64,000 bases of DNA from Rhodobacteraceae bacterium Alg238-R152 (lineage in GTDB: Bacteria; Pseudomonadota; Alphaproteobacteria; Rhodobacterales; Rhodobacteraceae): assembly GCA_900537125.1 (NCBI GenBank), contig UNRJ01000010.1:23769-87768 (forward strand), read 5' to 3'. The notes beneath the pieces are model-generated. The model made no database searches. It was given only the letters and a program-made list of their open reading frames with translations, and was not told where the DNA came from. Below, piece by piece: positions 10,451-17,352 of the stretch. The translations under genes and the position numbers were made by a program. The first letter of the stretch is position 1, and every line of letters starts with the position of its first letter.

Positions 10451-10903
10451 ATGTCACAGCCTGACGTCCTCATCCGCCCCTTGACCGAAGCCGACCAACC
10501 AGAGTGGCGCCGCCTATGGACCGACTATATCACCTTCTATGAAAGCTCTGTCTCTGAAGAGGTCTACGCCTCCACGTTTGTCCGCTTGCTTGGCGATGAT
10601 TCTCAGGACTATTCCTGCCTGGTTGCGGAACTGGACGGCAAACTGATTGGCCTAACCCACTACCTGTTCCACCGCCACGCTTGGAAAGTTGAAAACGTTT
10701 GCTATCTGCAAGACCTCTATGCCGATCCTGAGGTGCGCGGTACTGGCGTAGGCCGCAAATTGATTGAGGCAGTTTACAAGGCTGCGGATGACGCCGGTGC
10801 GCCAAGCGTGTATTGGATGACACAAGAATTTAACACCAATGCCCGTAAACTCTATGATCGGATTGGGCAGTTGTCCCCGTTTATTAAATATCAAAGGCCC
10901 TGA
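10451..10903 (+). CDS. GNAT-family N-acetyltransferase
   Basis: The 150-residue protein spans one GNAT domain. DLYADPEVRGTGVGRKLIEAVYKAA (about residues 89-113) is motif A, with the Q/RxxGxG/A acetyl-CoA pyrophosphate loop as RGTGVG; VYWMTQEFNTNARKLYDRIG is motif B. It transfers an acetyl group from acetyl-CoA to an amine that cannot be identified. The stop is two bases before the next gene's TTG start, so it is probably co-transcribed with the DUF2927 lipoprotein. Confidence 0.88.
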   Translation: MSQPDVLIRPLTEADQPEWRRLWTDYITFYESSVSEEVYASTFVRLLGDDSQDYSCLVAELDGKLIGLTHYLFHRHAWKVENVCYLQDLYADPEVRGTGVGRKLIEAVYKAADDAGAPSVYWMTQEFNTNARKLYDRIGQLSPFIKYQRP

Positions 10904-10905
10904 TT

Positions 10906-12276
10906 TTGCGCTCCTTTCTGTCCTCACTGATCCCTTTGGCATTTGCTGTGGCGGCCTGTACGCCGGTTGGCCAGAACGGCGTGCCAACCCGCGCCGCAGT
11001 GAGCGACACCACCCTGCCGCCGGTGAAGGCCTTTTCAACCCCACGTCCAATCCCTCCAAACCGCTCCAACCGCGACATCGCCCGCGACTTTCTTGATCTA
11101 AGCTTCGAACTTGAAAGCGGCCGCAGTCTGGAAACTTTGACCCGTTTTGAAGGCCCCATCACGGTGCGCGTGACCGGTGCGCCGCCAACCGGTATGATGC
11201 CAGACCTCAAGGCCTTGCTGGCCCGCCTGCGCAACGAAGCCCGTATCGACATTTCACTGACACAATCGCCGTCCGCCAACATCACCATCCAGGCCGTTTC
11301 CCGCCGAGACATCCGCAAAGCCCTGCCCCAGGCTGCGTGCTTTGTCGTGCCCAACATTTCTTCACTGTCGCAATACCGCTCTGCACGGCGCAGCGGGGCC
11401 GCCAATTGGGCGCTGCTCGAAAACCGCGACAGAATTGCAATTTTCCTTCCCAACGACACCAGTCCACAGGAAACCCGCGACTGCTTGCACGAAGAATTGG
11501 CCCAGGCATTGGGACCGCTCAACGACCTCTATCGGCTACCCGACAGCGTGTTTAACGACGACAATATCCATGCGGTTTTGACCGGCTTTGATATGACCGT
11601 TCTGCGGGCTTACTATGATCCCACTCTGCGCAACGGCATGTCCCGAGGCGAGGTGGCCGCCCGCTTGCCATCGATCTTATCCCGTATCAATCCACGTGGG
11701 GACCAGTTGTCTAGCAATCCGCTGCCGGAGACCCCCCGCGCCTGGATTAACGCGGTCCAATCCGCACTTGGTCCAGGCACCTCGCCGGCCAACCGTCGAG
11801 CAGCCGCCCGTCAAGCTCTAGTGATTGCACAAAATCAGGGCTGGCAGGATCATCGTTTGGGGTTTTCTCACTACGCGCTTGGCCGCCTGCTGCAATCTCA
11901 AGACATCGCTGCCGCTCACACCCATTTTGTGGCCGCTGACAGTGCGTATCGAACCGTAGAGCGCTTTGGTCCTCATCGTGCATTTGTCGCCACACAACTC
12001 TCTGCTTACGCAATAAGCGCGGGCCACAGCCGCGAGGCCTTGTCGCTTCTTAGCCCACAGATTGCCCCAGCGGGCCGTTTTGAAAACGCCGCTCTTCTCT
12101 CCACCTTGATGCTGCTACAGGCCGAAGCGCTGGAGATGGAAGGCAAGTTTGAGGACGCTGGGGAACTGCGTCTGGACAGTCTTGGCTGGGCACGATACGG
12201 ATTTGGTCCGGACTGGGCTGTGCGCGCAAAACTGCGTGAAATCACGGCACTCAGCCCGATCAAAGGGAGATCGTAG
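10906..12276 (+). CDS. DUF2927-family lipoprotein
   Basis: The 456-residue protein starts with MRSFLSSLIPLAFAVAAC, a signal peptide ending in a lipobox whose Cys18 would be lipidated. The central region (about 60-230) carries DUF2927, with DCLHEELAQALGPLNDL resembling a zinc-peptidase HExxx...G arrangement but without a full HExxH. The C-terminal part (about 280-456) is helical, with tetratricopeptide-like repeats (ALGRLLQSQDIAAAHTHFVAADSAYR). It is predicted to sit on the periplasmic side of a membrane. The TTG start at 10906 is the only start that keeps the signal peptide. It lies between the MoxR and VWA genes, suggesting a role in the same envelope or metal-handling function; this is inference. 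Confidence 0.82.
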   Translation: MRSFLSSLIPLAFAVAACTPVGQNGVPTRAAVSDTTLPPVKAFSTPRPIPPNRSNRDIARDFLDLSFELESGRSLETLTRFEGPITVRVTGAPPTGMMPDLKALLARLRNEARIDISLTQSPSANITIQAVSRRDIRKALPQAACFVVPNISSLSQYRSARRSGAANWALLENRDRIAIFLPNDTSPQETRDCLHEELAQALGPLNDLYRLPDSVFNDDNIHAVLTGFDMTVLRAYYDPTLRNGMSRGEVAARLPSILSRINPRGDQLSSNPLPETPRAWINAVQSALGPGTSPANRRAAARQALVIAQNQGWQDHRLGFSHYALGRLLQSQDIAAAHTHFVAADSAYRTVERFGPHRAFVATQLSAYAISAGHSREALSLLSPQIAPAGRFENAALLSTLMLLQAEALEMEGKFEDAGELRLDSLGWARYGFGPDWAVRAKLREITALSPIKGRS

Positions 12277-12282
12277 GACACC

Positions 12283-12450
12283 ATGTTTGTACTTGTTGGC
12301 GCTGTACTGGGCGCACTCATTGGCGGCCTTCAGGCAAAAAAAAGTGGCGGCAAAAAAGCTGACATTCTGCAATACGGCGTGGTCTTCGCAATGATTTTTG
12401 CGATCCTCGGACTGTTTGTCACTCTCATCATCCACCGTATGGCTCTTTGA
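12283..12450 (+). CDS. 55-aa small membrane protein
   Basis: A 56-codon frame from ATG 12283 to TGA 12450 encodes MFVLVGAVLGALIGGLQAKK, a basic linker (SGGKKADI), then a second hydrophobic helix (VVFAMIFAILGLFVTLII) and HRMAL at the end. Two helices with a positive loop predict a hairpin membrane protein with both ends on the same side. AGGA precedes the start by about 6 bases. It fits exactly between the DUF2927 and VWA genes with gaps of 6 and 3 bases, strong evidence that it is real and translated with them. The function is unknown; a partner subunit of the MoxR/VWA system is possible. Confidence 0.75.
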   Translation: MFVLVGAVLGALIGGLQAKKSGGKKADILQYGVVFAMIFAILGLFVTLIIHRMAL

Positions 12451-12453
12451 CCC

Positions 12454-13638
12454 ATGTTCCTGCCCTTCTTTGAAAACCTGCGTAATGCGCGAGTGCCGGT
12501 CTCGCTACGTGAGTTTCTCGGCTTTCTGGAAGGGCTGAAAGCCGGTCTTGCCACTTATGATGTGGAGAGCTTTTATTACCTCGCCCGCACCATCATGGTG
12601 AAAGATGAGCGCAACATCGACAAATTTGACCGCGCCTTTGCAGCCACCTTTGATGGCTTGGGCGAAATTTCTGCGCAAGACGTACTGGACGCTGTCGACA
12701 TTCCCGAAGAATGGCTGCGCAAGATGGCGGAAAAACATCTCTCTGCCGAAGAAATGGCTGAAATCGATGCTCTTGGCGGCTTTGACAAGCTTATGGAAAC
12801 CCTGCAAGAGCGCCTTAAAGAACAGGAAGGCCGTCACCAAGGCGGCAACAAGTGGATTGGCACCGCTGGCACCTCCCCCTTTGGCGCCTATGGCTATAAC
12901 CCCGAAGGCGTGCGCATCGGCCAGAAAGAAAGCCGCCATCAGCGCGCCGTAAAAGTCTGGGACAAGCGCGAGTTCAAAAACTTCGACGGCTCCGTGGAAC
13001 TCGGCACCCGCAACATCAAAGTGGCCCTCAAACGCCTGCGCCGCTGGGCCCGCGAAGGCGCCGCCGAAGAGCTGGATCTGAACGGCACCATCAAGGCCAC
13101 GGCCGAACACGGCTACCTCGACGTAAAAACCCGCCCAGAGCGGCACAACGCCGTGAAAGTGCTGCTGTTTCTGGATGTTGGCGGCTCCATGGACCCGCAT
13201 ATCAAAGTGGTCGAAGAACTGTTCTCCGCCGCCCGAACAGAATTCAAGCATCTGGAATACTACTACTTCCACAACTGCCTCTACGAAGGTGTGTGGCGCG
13301 ACAACAAACGCCGCTGGAATGACCAGACCCCCACCCATGAAGTGTTGCGCACCTATGGGCCGGACTACAAATGTATTTTTGTCGGCGACGCCTCGATGTC
13401 GCCCTACGAAATCGCCTACCCCGGCGGGGCCAACGAGCATTGGAATCAAGAGGCTGGTCAGGTCTGGCTCGAGCGCGCACGTGACCAGTGGGCGTCTCAT
13501 TTGTGGATCAACCCGTTGCCGGAACAACATTGGCAGTACACCCACTCCATCGGCATGATCCGCGACATCTTTGAAAACCGCATGGTGCCAATGACCCTTG
13601 AAGGCCTTGAACGTGGCATGAGAGAATTGACACGCTGA
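12454..13638 (+). CDS. CoxE-like VWA domain protein
   Basis: The 394-residue protein begins MFLPFFENLRNARVPVSLREFLGFLEGLKAGL, the N-terminal region of CoxE-like partners of MoxR ATPases. Its C-terminal half is a von Willebrand A fold with a MIDAS-like DVGGSMDPH near residue 241 (DxGxS in place of the usual DxSxS) and a second metal-site region FVGDASMSPYEI. It likely acts with the MoxR ATPase encoded at 9458 to mature or remodel a target enzyme. The start follows the 55-aa gene by 3 bases, implying translational coupling. The client protein is not evident in the window. Confidence 0.9.
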   Translation: MFLPFFENLRNARVPVSLREFLGFLEGLKAGLATYDVESFYYLARTIMVKDERNIDKFDRAFAATFDGLGEISAQDVLDAVDIPEEWLRKMAEKHLSAEEMAEIDALGGFDKLMETLQERLKEQEGRHQGGNKWIGTAGTSPFGAYGYNPEGVRIGQKESRHQRAVKVWDKREFKNFDGSVELGTRNIKVALKRLRRWAREGAAEELDLNGTIKATAEHGYLDVKTRPERHNAVKVLLFLDVGGSMDPHIKVVEELFSAARTEFKHLEYYYFHNCLYEGVWRDNKRRWNDQTPTHEVLRTYGPDYKCIFVGDASMSPYEIAYPGGANEHWNQEAGQVWLERARDQWASHLWINPLPEQHWQYTHSIGMIRDIFENRMVPMTLEGLERGMRELTR

Positions 13639-13685
13639 CGTGAGTGCGGGTTGAAGCCGCGCGTGGCTTGCCTCATATCTTTCCC

Positions 13686-14378
13686 ATGATCAAATTAATG
13701 CCCATCCTCATCGCCGTGCTTTATGGCTTCCTGATGATGCGTTTCTCTGCGTGGCGCACCGCGCGTGAGTTGGACGCCAAATCCACCGAGCTGGCTGACC
13801 CACGCCTCAATCCGCTGATCAAAGACATGGCCCACGCCCTCGATCTGCCGCGCATCCGCGTGCACATCTACGAAATTGATCCGGTGAACGGCCTGGCTGC
13901 GCCGGACGGCCGGATTTTCCTCACCCGGGGTTTTTACAACCGCTACCGCGCGGGTGATGTCACCGCTGACGAGCTGGCCTCCGTTGTGGCACATGAACTG
14001 GGTCACGTGGCTCTAGGCCACTCCCGCCGTCGCATGATCGACTTTTCCGGCCAAAACGCTCTGCGCACCGCACTTGCGATGGTGCTCAACCGCTTTCTGC
14101 CCGGCATTGGGCCTCTGATTGCCAACACCGCTACCAGCCTGCTCGCGTCCCGCTTGTCACGCGGCGACGAATATGAAGCTGACGCCTATGCCGCTGCCCT
14201 GCTGGTGAAATCCGGCATCGGCACCGCTCCGCAAAAAGCCCTGTTTAAAAAGCTCTCTCAGCTAACCGGCGCCCATGGGGCCAGCACCCCTGCGTGGTTG
14301 CTCAGCCACCCCAAAACCGAAGAACGCATCCAAGCGATTGAAAATCTCGAACGCAAATGGGGTATAGCCCAAGCCTAA
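13686..14378 (+). CDS. M48-family membrane-anchored zinc metalloprotease
   Basis: M48 (HtpX/Ste24-like) peptidases degrade misfolded or damaged envelope proteins. The 230-residue protein has an N-terminal anchor (LMPILIAVLYGFLMM), NGLAAPDGRIFLTRGFYNR, the catalytic SVVAHELGHVALGHSRRR (HELGH near residue 102) and the third zinc ligand in RGDEYEADAYAAALL, then LLSHPKTEERIQAIENL, typical of the family end. I chose ATG 13686 because the anchor starts there; a GTG at 13644 would add 14 residues without homology. It is the last + gene of this run and is followed by a double-hairpin repeat. Confidence 0.9.
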   Translation: MIKLMPILIAVLYGFLMMRFSAWRTARELDAKSTELADPRLNPLIKDMAHALDLPRIRVHIYEIDPVNGLAAPDGRIFLTRGFYNRYRAGDVTADELASVVAHELGHVALGHSRRRMIDFSGQNALRTALAMVLNRFLPGIGPLIANTATSLLASRLSRGDEYEADAYAAALLVKSGIGTAPQKALFKKLSQLTGAHGASTPAWLLSHPKTEERIQAIENLERKWGIAQA

Positions 14379-14395
14379 CCACATTCATTTTCCAT

Positions 14396-14441
14396 AAATA
14401 TCCTGGGGAGTCACAGCCCTGCTGTGACGGGGCAAAGCCCC
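14396..14441 (+). repeat. double-hairpin intergenic element, copy A
   Basis: The box AAATATCC-TGGGGAG at 14396-14410 is followed by stem TCACAGC/GCTGTGA (14411-14427, 3-base loop) and stem GGGGC-AAA-GCCCC (14429-14441). The same architecture occurs at 39173, 52405 (reverse) and 55139. It lies between convergent genes and overlaps the last base of the PIN gene stop, so it probably ends transcription. Confidence 0.8.
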
Positions 14442-14986
14442 TATGTGCTCACAGCCTTCGCCAACTTCGGTAGGCGGGCCTTTTTGAGCAGCTTGCGCAG
14501 ATCCCAATCTGCACCACTCAGGCGCTCTGCTTCCTGTCGCACGGCCTCACAAACCGCAGCAACGCCATCAGGGTCATCCCCCCAACACCCCCGCAACAAC
14601 TCATCCGGCGCAATCCGTTCAAGACCTTCTTCCGCCAAAATATGTTTCGGAAAATCTTTCGCATTGAGCGTAACAATCGCATCTGCTGACCCCGAAATCG
14701 CTGCGGCTAAAACATGCACATCATGCTCATCCGGCAGATATAGCCTGGTTTCGAGTGACGGCTTCCACGTTACGGCCGCCTTTGGCCAAGCCGCCTGCAC
14801 AAGTGCAATTTCACCCCGCGCCTGCGGCTCACCTGTTGGTCCAAGCTTGCGCGCTGCCCGCGCCCATTCTTCGAGGATACGTTCCGACCATTGAGGTTCA
14901 AACGCGCCGGTTTTGGCAACCCCCAATAACACCTCCCGCATCACAGTTGGGTAGAGCACACAGGTGTCCAAAAGCAGACGTTTCAC
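14441..14986 (-). CDS. PIN-domain protein (RSP_2648-like)
   Basis: The 181-residue protein has a PIN nuclease fold: LLLDTCVLYP supplies the first catalytic aspartate, LPDEHDVHVLAAAISGSADAIVTLNAKDFP holds the central acidic residues and the conserved TLNAKDFP strand. PIN domains are usually metal-dependent RNases and often toxins, but no small antitoxin gene adjoins; the upstream gene 10 bases away is rlmI. It therefore looks like the stand-alone Rhodobacteraceae PIN family that travels with rlmI, possibly in RNA processing. The GTG start has a GAAGG ribosome site 7 bases upstream. Confidence 0.82.
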   Translation of the reverse strand: MKRLLLDTCVLYPTVMREVLLGVAKTGAFEPQWSERILEEWARAARKLGPTGEPQARGEIALVQAAWPKAAVTWKPSLETRLYLPDEHDVHVLAAAISGSADAIVTLNAKDFPKHILAEEGLERIAPDELLRGCWGDDPDGVAAVCEAVRQEAERLSGADWDLRKLLKKARLPKLAKAVST

Positions 14987-14996
14987 AGGTCTACCT

Positions 14997-16211
14997 TCAC
15001 AAACGGAAGAACAGCGATTTGAGGTATCCGCTTTCCGCCAATTGCGGCATCAGCGGATGATCCGGTCCGGCAAAGCCAGTGTGAATAAGTTGCGCCTGCC
15101 GCCCGGCCCGGCCAATACCACGCACCGAAGCGCCGCGAAAACGCGCCAAATCCGCCGCATGGGAGCAAGAACACAAGCCCAAATAGCCGCCTTCAGAGAC
15201 CAAAGTTGCCGCCAACCGCGCCACACGTTCGTAGGCCCGAAGACCCTTCTCCAACGCGGGTTTGGACGGCGCAAATGCGGGCGGATCACAGATCACCACA
15301 TCAAATTTTGCTTCCTCTTCACTTAGCGCAGTCAGCACATCAAAAGCATCGCCTTTACGTGTGGCAAAGCGATCTGCCACGCCTGCCACTTCGGCACCTG
15401 CCTGCGCCAGTTCCAACGCGGGTGACGAGCCATCAACAGCTATCGCGTGAGCTGCACCGCCAGCCAAAGCGGCCAAAGAGAAGCCACCCACGTGGGAAAA
15501 CACATCCAAAACCTTTGCATCTTTGCAAAGCCCGGCAGCAAATCCGTGATTGGGACGTTGATCGAAGAAAAGCCCGGTCTTCTGCCCCCCAGTCAAATCG
15601 GCCATATAGGTTGCGCCATTCATCACAACCGGCACCGGCGCATCTGGCGCCACGCCAGCCATCACCGCGCTGTCATCTCCCAGCCCCTCAAGGCCACGCG
15701 CACGACCCGAGCCGTTTTTGAGCACATTTGAGACACCGGTCACCGCAACTAACGCCGCAACCAACGGCTCAAGTAAAACGTCCGCCCATGCCGCGTTTGG
15801 CTGCACAACCACCGTGTCGCCAAAACGGTCCACCACCACGCCAGGCAAGCCATCCGCTTCGGCGTGGATCAGGCGGTAAAACGGCGCGTCAAACAACCGC
15901 TCCCGCATCGCCAATGCACGGGCAAACTTTGCTTCAAACCAGGCCTGATCGATCTGCGCGTTCGGATCTCGGTCCAACATACGACAAAAGATCTTGCTCT
16001 GACTGTTGGTCGCCACCACACCCAGCGGCTGGCGTTTGTCGTCTTCTAGGACAGCGATTGTGCCAGGCGAGAGCCCCTTGGTGCGCCGGTCGGTCACCAG
16101 CTCATTATCATACGCCCAAGGAAATCCATGACGGATCGCACGGGCGTTGGCTTTGGGTTTCATGCGCACAACAGGGCGCGCAGACGAAGCAGTGGAGGAC
16201 AACATAGACAT
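14997..16211 (-). CDS. rlmI: RlmI-like 23S rRNA cytosine-C5 methyltransferase
   Basis: The 404-residue protein has an N-terminal PUA-like domain (VRMKPKANARAIRHGFPWAYDNEL), a linker with LDGLPGVVVDRFG-type sequence (ADGLPGVVVDRFGD), and a Rossmann methyltransferase domain. The latter contains LTGGQKTGLFFDQRPN, VLDVFSHVGGFSLAALAGG (SAM binding) and VICDPPAFAPSK (the catalytic motif IV). These are the hallmarks of the RlmI/RlmK family that methylates 23S rRNA cytosine using SAM. The exact nucleotide is inferred from family. GGAGGG precedes ATG 16211. The PIN gene follows after 10 bases, so the two are probably co-transcribed. Confidence 0.87.
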   Translation of the reverse strand: MSMLSSTASSARPVVRMKPKANARAIRHGFPWAYDNELVTDRRTKGLSPGTIAVLEDDKRQPLGVVATNSQSKIFCRMLDRDPNAQIDQAWFEAKFARALAMRERLFDAPFYRLIHAEADGLPGVVVDRFGDTVVVQPNAAWADVLLEPLVAALVAVTGVSNVLKNGSGRARGLEGLGDDSAVMAGVAPDAPVPVVMNGATYMADLTGGQKTGLFFDQRPNHGFAAGLCKDAKVLDVFSHVGGFSLAALAGGAAHAIAVDGSSPALELAQAGAEVAGVADRFATRKGDAFDVLTALSEEEAKFDVVICDPPAFAPSKPALEKGLRAYERVARLAATLVSEGGYLGLCSCSHAADLARFRGASVRGIGRAGRQAQLIHTGFAGPDHPLMPQLAESGYLKSLFFRL

Positions 16212-16268
16212 GTCGCCCTCCTACTTGTTTCTCTTCGCTGTGGAAAGTCTTCTCTGCGCCTGGCGGCG

Positions 16269-16940
16269 TTACTCCGTCGCGGCCAGCGCTGTGTTCATCG
16301 GCTCTAGCGGTTGAATGCGCTGGGTTACCCCGCGCTGAGGTGCCACAAACCCTTCCGCTTTTGTCAGCTCATCACGCACCACACGGGCCAGATGCTGAGT
16401 AATGCGATATTTCTGGGTGAGACCACGGGCTTCGGCATCAAACGCCATTTGGCCACCGTAGCCCACAAGGCTCGCTTTTATTGGCTTTGGTCCGCGCAAA
16501 ACTGTCCCGCTTTGTGGCTCAATGATGGTCATGACAAATTCAATTGAATGCACACCACCTACAGAATAACGGGTTTTTTCGGTCAATGCGTGGAACCGGG
16601 TCACTTCGATTTCGACCCGCACCGGCATTGCGCCATCCAGCGAACGTGCACCCAAATGGACGCTGTCATCAAAGATGGCCTTCACTTGTTCATAGCGATT
16701 GCCACGAGCTTCACCGCGCCAAACGATGTCACCCGGCGGATAATACAGGTTGGCTTCGGATACCTTCAGCGTGGTTGGGACCGAAACGGCAAAACTTTCA
16801 AGCGCATAAGATGGAGCTGGCGCTGCCATATCGGTTGGCACTGTATCAAAAGGTGCGTTCCGGCTTGCGGTATCCACCGATGCACAGGCGCTTGCGCCAA
16901 GGGCCATTATCAGTGCTGCAAAAACTTTTCCCATCGACAT
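16269..16940 (-). CDS. lipoprotein of unknown function (DUF6778-like)
   Basis: A short signal peptide, MSMGKVFAALIMALGASACAS, ends with a cysteine in a lipobox-like context. The rest of this 223-residue protein is a compact beta-rich domain with conserved-looking segments VSEANLYYPPGDIVWRGEARGNR, VHLGARSLDGAMPVRVEIEVTRFHALTEKTRYSVGG and KYRITQHLARVVRDEL. The RBS GAGGAG lies 6 bases before ATG 16940, which decides the start over the longer in-frame extension. The domain pattern resembles small conserved Rhodobacteraceae lipoproteins, but the function is unknown. It stands alone between rlmI and the glnE pair, on the same strand. Confidence 0.72.
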   Translation of the reverse strand: MSMGKVFAALIMALGASACASVDTASRNAPFDTVPTDMAAPAPSYALESFAVSVPTTLKVSEANLYYPPGDIVWRGEARGNRYEQVKAIFDDSVHLGARSLDGAMPVRVEIEVTRFHALTEKTRYSVGGVHSIEFVMTIIEPQSGTVLRGPKPIKASLVGYGGQMAFDAEARGLTQKYRITQHLARVVRDELTKAEGFVAPQRGVTQRIQPLEPMNTALAATE

Positions 16941-17081
16941 GTCCAACTCCTCGGGCGGTTCTCGCCTCTGCTGTGTCCATGTAAATTTGCGCGCCAATTG
17001 GGGCGCGATTGCGACAGCCCGTAGGCGTTTCAAAGGAATTGATTAAAAGTTGAAAGGCTTTGTGACGTCTTCAAAATGCAC

Positions 17082-17351
17082 TCAGCCGCGCGGGCGCGAC
17101 CGCCAGCCGCCCCGCCGTTTCGGCGTACGCATTTCTATGCTGCCTTCTTCCAGCACCTGGGTCATCGGATGTCCGGGGTGTTTGCTGCCCAGATGCACAA
17201 TCAACATTTCGATCGCGTCCCGCGTATCTACGCCATCCGGCAGCGACAGTGCCCAATCCAAGAAAATCGAGCGACACTCAGAGGCTGCTATGCCCTCCAT
17301 GCGGTAGCTCTCGTGAATCAACCCCTTGGGGTCGCAATGCGAGATGTCCAT
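17082..17351 (-). CDS. 89-aa conserved protein coupled to glnE
   Basis: This acidic N-terminal, basic C-terminal protein (MDISHCDPKGLIHESYRMEGI, LDWALSLPDGVDTRDAIEMLI, ending RTPKRRGGWRSRPRG) has no motif I recognise. The gene starts one base after the glnE stop and has a strong GGGGAGG ribosome site, so it is clearly translated from the glnE transcript. Its composition and placement look like a real conserved small protein; an accessory role in nitrogen control is only a guess from position. Confidence 0.7.
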   Translation of the reverse strand: MDISHCDPKGLIHESYRMEGIAASECRSIFLDWALSLPDGVDTRDAIEMLIVHLGSKHPGHPMTQVLEEGSIEMRTPKRRGGWRSRPRG

Positions 17352-17352
17352 G

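Noticed and set aside
12505..13545. 346-residue reverse-strand open frame across the VWA gene
   Set aside because: Low-complexity Phe/Val/Gly-rich product mirroring the codons of the VWA gene; no start signal.
14441..14986. Toxin-antitoxin system around the PIN protein
   Set aside because: No small antitoxin gene adjoins; the neighbour is rlmI and the pair looks like a housekeeping arrangement.
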